Assembly: GCA_035535315.1 (NCBI GenBank)
Contig: DATLQD010000160.1
Span: 1-26,757, forward strand
Direction: 5' to 3'
DNA: 26,757 bases
Origin: DASQGA01 sp035535315
Lineage (GTDB): Bacteria; Actinomycetota; Thermoleophilia; Gaiellales; Gaiellaceae
Made by a program: the position numbers and the translations under genes. Under the pieces are notes generated by a model. It saw only the letters and a list, made by a program, of their open reading frames with translations. It was not told the DNA's origin and made no database searches. The stretch's first letter is position 1; the number at the start of each line of letters is the position of its first letter. Positions 23,895 to 26,757 of this stretch are shown here, in pieces.

Positions 23895-25150
23895 AGATCG
23901 AAGCACCGCGCGGAACGCACGACGTTCTGCCGTCCGAACAGCCGCTCTGGCAGCGGTTAACAGGGGAGGCCGAGCAGCTCTGTGCGCTCTACGGCTACCG
24001 GCGGATCCAGACTCCCGTCTTCGAGCACACAGAGCTTTTTGAGCGGACGTCCGGCGCCGGCTCCGATGTGGTCCAAAAGGAGATGTACACCTTCGAGGAC
24101 AAGGGCGGGCGATCCCTCACGCTGCGCCCCGAGGCGACTGCGCCCATCTGCCGCGCCTACGTGCAGCACGGCCTCCATCGCGAGCCGCAGCCTCAGAAGC
24201 TGTACACGCTGGGGTCGATGTACAGATATTCGGCCCCCCAGAAGGGCCGCTACCGCGAGCACTGGCAGGTCTCAGTGGAAGCGGTCGGCTCCGACGACCC
24301 CGCGCTCGACGCCGAGGTGATCCAGCTCTACGACGCCTGGCTCGGCCGCCTCGGGATCACCGACTACCGGCTCGAGCTGAACTCGATCGGGGACCGCAAC
24401 TGCCGCCCGGCCTATATCGAGAGCCTGACCCGGTGGCTCGACGACCATGACGGCGAGCTGGACGACGAGACCCGCGCCAAGCGCGTCTCGAGCCCGCTCC
24501 GCGTTTTCGACAACTTCGACACGAAGCCCGCGGACGTTCGGTCCGCCCTGTCCGGGGCGCCGAAGATCGGCGAGTCGCTCTGCGACGCGTGCCGGGAGCA
24601 CTTCGCCACTGTGTGCAGGCTCCTCGATGCCTACGGCGTCGGCTACGAGCTCGTGCCGACGCTCGTCCGTGGCCTCGACTACTACACGCGAACGACGTGG
24701 GAGTTCGTCGGGCCCGCGCTCGGGGCGCAGAGCACGCTTTCGGGGGGAGGGCGCTACGACTATCTGGTGGAGGAGATCGGTGGCCCTCCGACTCCGGGCG
24801 TGGGCTTCGGAGCCGGCATCGAGCGGCTCCTGCTCGCCCTCGAAGAGGCGGGGGTGGAGGGCGAAGCGGAAGGGATCGACGTCTTCTTCGGCTACAGCGA
24901 GGGCGCCGACCGCCCCGCGCTTCTGGCCCAGATGGCCGAGCTCAGGCGTGCGGGCTGGCGCTGCGACGCGGAATACGCGGGCCGGTCGAAGAAGGGGCAG
25001 CTGACGCAGGCGAAGCGCCTGAAAGCACGGTTCCTCGTTGAGGCCGATTCGGACGGCGCCACGATTGCTTCCCTCGACGGACGGGCAGAGGAGCCGGCGG
25101 TGCCGGTCGGGGAGGTGGCCCGGCGCCTGCTCGAGCTGGGAGCGGTGTGA
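23891..25150 (+). CDS. hisS: Histidyl-tRNA synthetase (419 aa)
   Basis: This class II synthetase charges tRNA-His. IEAPRGTHDVLP is the usual N-terminus. LTLRPEATAPICRAYVQH holds the motif 1/2 region and YRYSAPQKGRYREHWQ the motif 2 loop. LVRGLDYYTRTTWEFV is the HisRS-specific signature, and GVGFGAGIERLLL is motif 3. A C-terminal anticodon-binding domain starts near IDVFFGYSEGAD. Length is normal. The GTG start overlaps the hydrolase stop by 4 bases, and the stop overlaps the aspS ATG by one base, so the three genes are translationally coupled. Confidence 0.97.
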   Translation: MKIEAPRGTHDVLPSEQPLWQRLTGEAEQLCALYGYRRIQTPVFEHTELFERTSGAGSDVVQKEMYTFEDKGGRSLTLRPEATAPICRAYVQHGLHREPQPQKLYTLGSMYRYSAPQKGRYREHWQVSVEAVGSDDPALDAEVIQLYDAWLGRLGITDYRLELNSIGDRNCRPAYIESLTRWLDDHDGELDDETRAKRVSSPLRVFDNFDTKPADVRSALSGAPKIGESLCDACREHFATVCRLLDAYGVGYELVPTLVRGLDYYTRTTWEFVGPALGAQSTLSGGGRYDYLVEEIGGPPTPGVGFGAGIERLLLALEEAGVEGEAEGIDVFFGYSEGADRPALLAQMAELRRAGWRCDAEYAGRSKKGQLTQAKRLKARFLVEADSDGATIASLDGRAEEPAVPVGEVARRLLELGAV

Positions 25151-26757
25151 TGGCGTGGCGTGACCTGGGCTGCGGTGAGGTCCGCCCGGAACACATCGGC
25201 GAACACCACACGCTTGCCGGCTGGGCGGCGACCCGGCGGGACCACGGCAAGCTCGTCTTCGTCGACCTGCGTGACTCGACAGGGCTTTGCCAGCTCGTCG
25301 TGAACCCCGAGCGCGCCCCGGAGGCGATCGCGGCCGCGCACTCGATCCGGAACGAGTTCGTCCTCCAGGCCGCGGGGGAGGTGGTTGCCCGCGCGCCCGA
25401 GGCCGTCAACCCCAACCTGCCGACCGGCGAGGTGGAGCTCCAGGTCGACCGGCTCGAGATCCTCTCGCGTTGCCCGCCGCTGCCGTTCCAGCTCGACGAG
25501 GAAGGCGTGGACGAGACCCTCCGCTTTCGCTATCGGTGGCTCGACCTGCGCCGTGACAGGCTCCAGCGGAACCTCCGGATGCGGGCGCAGGCCGTCGGAA
25601 TCATCCGCCGGCACATGGAGGAGGCCGGCTTTGTCGACATCGAGACGCCGATCATGGGCAAGCCGACGCCGGAGGGGGCGCGCGACTTCCTCGTTCCGAG
25701 CCGGCTCCAGCGGGGCCGCTTCTTCGCCCTCCCGCAGTCACCCCAGATCTACAAGCAGCTGCTCGTTATCTCCGGCTTCGAGCGCTACTACCAGATCGCG
25801 CGGTGCTTCCGGGACGAAGACCTTCGCGCCGACCGGCTCCAGGAGCTGACGCAGCTCGACGTCGAGATGGCCTTCCCGGACCGAGAGTTCCTCTTCGAGC
25901 TGATCGAGCGGACGTACAGCGCCGTCTGGCGCGAGTGTCGCGGCGTCGACCTCGAGCCGCCCTGGCCCCGGATGACCTGGGACGAGGCGGACCGGCGTTT
26001 CGGATCGGACAAGCCGGACCTTCGCTTCGCCCTCGAGATCCAGGACGGGACCGAAGTCACGCGCGGCTCGAGGTTCGGCGTCTTCGCGAACGCCCCGGCC
26101 GTCCGGTACCTCGTCGCGCCGCAAGTCTTCTCGCGCGGCGAGCTGGCGAAGCTCGAGGAGGTCGCGAAGGAGTGGGGCGCGAAGGGGCTCGCCTACATCG
26201 TGTACGACGAGGAGGGCCAGGCGCGCTCGCCGATCGAGAAGTTCCTGTCCGCGGCGGAGCTCGAAGCGTTCAAGGCCGATCCGGGCTCGACCGTGCTCTT
26301 CGCGGCGGACGAGCCCGCGATGGTCTCGCGCGTCCTCGGGGCGCTCAGATTGCACCTCGGCCGGGAGCTCGAGCTCATCGACGAGGACGCCTGGAAGTTC
26401 CTCTGGATCACCGACTTCCCGCTGCTCGAATGGGATGAGGAGGAGGTGCGATGGACCGCCGTCCACCACCCCTTCACCCGTCCCAACCCGGAAGGGGAGG
26501 CCTTGCTCGCGACCGACCCGGGTGGTGCGCTCGCGGAGGCCTACGACCTGATCGGGAACGGGGTCGAGCTCGCAGGCGGCTCGTTCAGGATCCACGAGCC
26601 CGAGCTCCAGGAGAAGATCTTCGACCTCCTCGCGATCACGCCGGAAGAGCAGCGGTTCCGCTTCGGCTTCCTTCTCGATGCGCTCGGGATGGGTGCGCCG
26701 CCTCACGGAGGGATCGCATCCGGCATCGACCGGCTGATGATGGTCCTGGCCGACGAG
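25150..26757 (+). CDS. aspS: Aspartyl-tRNA synthetase, probably non-discriminating (3' end outside the window)
   Basis: 536 residues are visible. An OB-fold anticodon domain (LAGWAATRRDHGKLVFVDLRD) is followed by a catalytic core with TPEGARDFLVPSR, PQSPQIYKQLL and RCFRDEDLRADR. An inserted GAD-type domain (about 280-410) and the C-terminal catalytic part HHPFTRP and GGIASGIDRLMM (motif 3) follow. Only the last few tens of residues are missing, as bacterial AspRS is about 590 long. His32 in RRDHG occupies the position where E. coli has Leu30. His there marks non-discriminating enzymes that also charge tRNA-Asn, so a GatCAB amidotransferase is expected in the genome. The ATG overlaps the hisS stop in TGATG. 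Confidence 0.95.
   Translation, partial: MAWRDLGCGEVRPEHIGEHHTLAGWAATRRDHGKLVFVDLRDSTGLCQLVVNPERAPEAIAAAHSIRNEFVLQAAGEVVARAPEAVNPNLPTGEVELQVDRLEILSRCPPLPFQLDEEGVDETLRFRYRWLDLRRDRLQRNLRMRAQAVGIIRRHMEEAGFVDIETPIMGKPTPEGARDFLVPSRLQRGRFFALPQSPQIYKQLLVISGFERYYQIARCFRDEDLRADRLQELTQLDVEMAFPDREFLFELIERTYSAVWRECRGVDLEPPWPRMTWDEADRRFGSDKPDLRFALEIQDGTEVTRGSRFGVFANAPAVRYLVAPQVFSRGELAKLEEVAKEWGAKGLAYIVYDEEGQARSPIEKFLSAAELEAFKADPGSTVLFAADEPAMVSRVLGALRLHLGRELELIDEDAWKFLWITDFPLLEWDEEEVRWTAVHHPFTRPNPEGEALLATDPGGALAEAYDLIGNGVELAGGSFRIHEPELQEKIFDLLAITPEEQRFRFGFLLDALGMGAPPHGGIASGIDRLMMVLADE

Noticed and set aside
1..26757. CRISPR arrays, insertion sequences, rRNA or tandem-repeat arrays
   Set aside because: No regularly spaced repeats, transposase-like proteins, terminal inverted repeats or rRNA sequence were seen on either strand.

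Overview
The window is high-GC, gene-dense chromosomal DNA. Strong G/C third positions, many GTG starts, several TTG starts, a histidine-to-glutamate formiminotransferase pathway and a metallo-hydrolase/hisS/aspS block all suggest an actinobacterium, probably of the Thermoleophilia (Gaiellales/Solirubrobacterales) type. That placement is inferred from gene style and content, not from a search.

Layout. (1) 69-3783: a plus-strand operon of a 53-residue membrane protein with a DPGTGS motif, a SAM methyltransferase with an unusual N-terminal part, and a five-helix membrane protein of the sulfatase/phosphotransferase superfamily with Thr where sulfatases have Cys. It looks like an envelope-modification module and is the best candidate here for something undescribed. 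(2) 3799-4922: two minus-strand genes, a small three-Cys protein and a cytidylate-kinase-like P-loop protein. (3) 5302-8490: a large class III cyclase with a zinc ribbon, an AAA ATPase domain and helical repeats. (4) 8495-12123, minus strand: a secreted beta-rich protein, a single-domain response regulator, an AT-richer orphan membrane protein, tRNA-Gln(CTG) with a clear terminator, and a multi-pass membrane protein. (5) 12139-15728, minus strand: two overlapping ABC half-transporters forming a heterodimeric exporter with one consensus and one degenerate ATP site. (6) 15963-22399: histidine catabolism (ftcD, hutH, hutU, hutI) with a divergent M55 D-aminopeptidase inside it. (7) 22475-26757: a small membrane protein, a cupin, a metallo-beta-lactamase-fold hydrolase, hisS and aspS. 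aspS is cut by the window edge.

How the genes work together. HutH, HutU, HutI and FtcD together convert histidine to glutamate plus 5-formimino-tetrahydrofolate. The cyclodeaminase that would complete one-carbon recovery, and any Hut regulator, are not in the window. hisS and aspS overlap each other and the hydrolase gene, so these three are translationally coupled.

Promoters. A TAnnnT-type -10 hexamer recurs throughout. In front of several genes (3799-4140, 11413-12123, 13941-15728, ftcD, hutH, hutI, 22475-22870) it lies only 6-7 bases before the start codon, which predicts leaderless mRNAs. Genes with a normal leader (the 106 ORF, the 4922 kinase, the 17686 peptidase) have visible Shine-Dalgarno sequences instead. 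No CRISPR array, insertion sequence, phage region or rRNA was seen.
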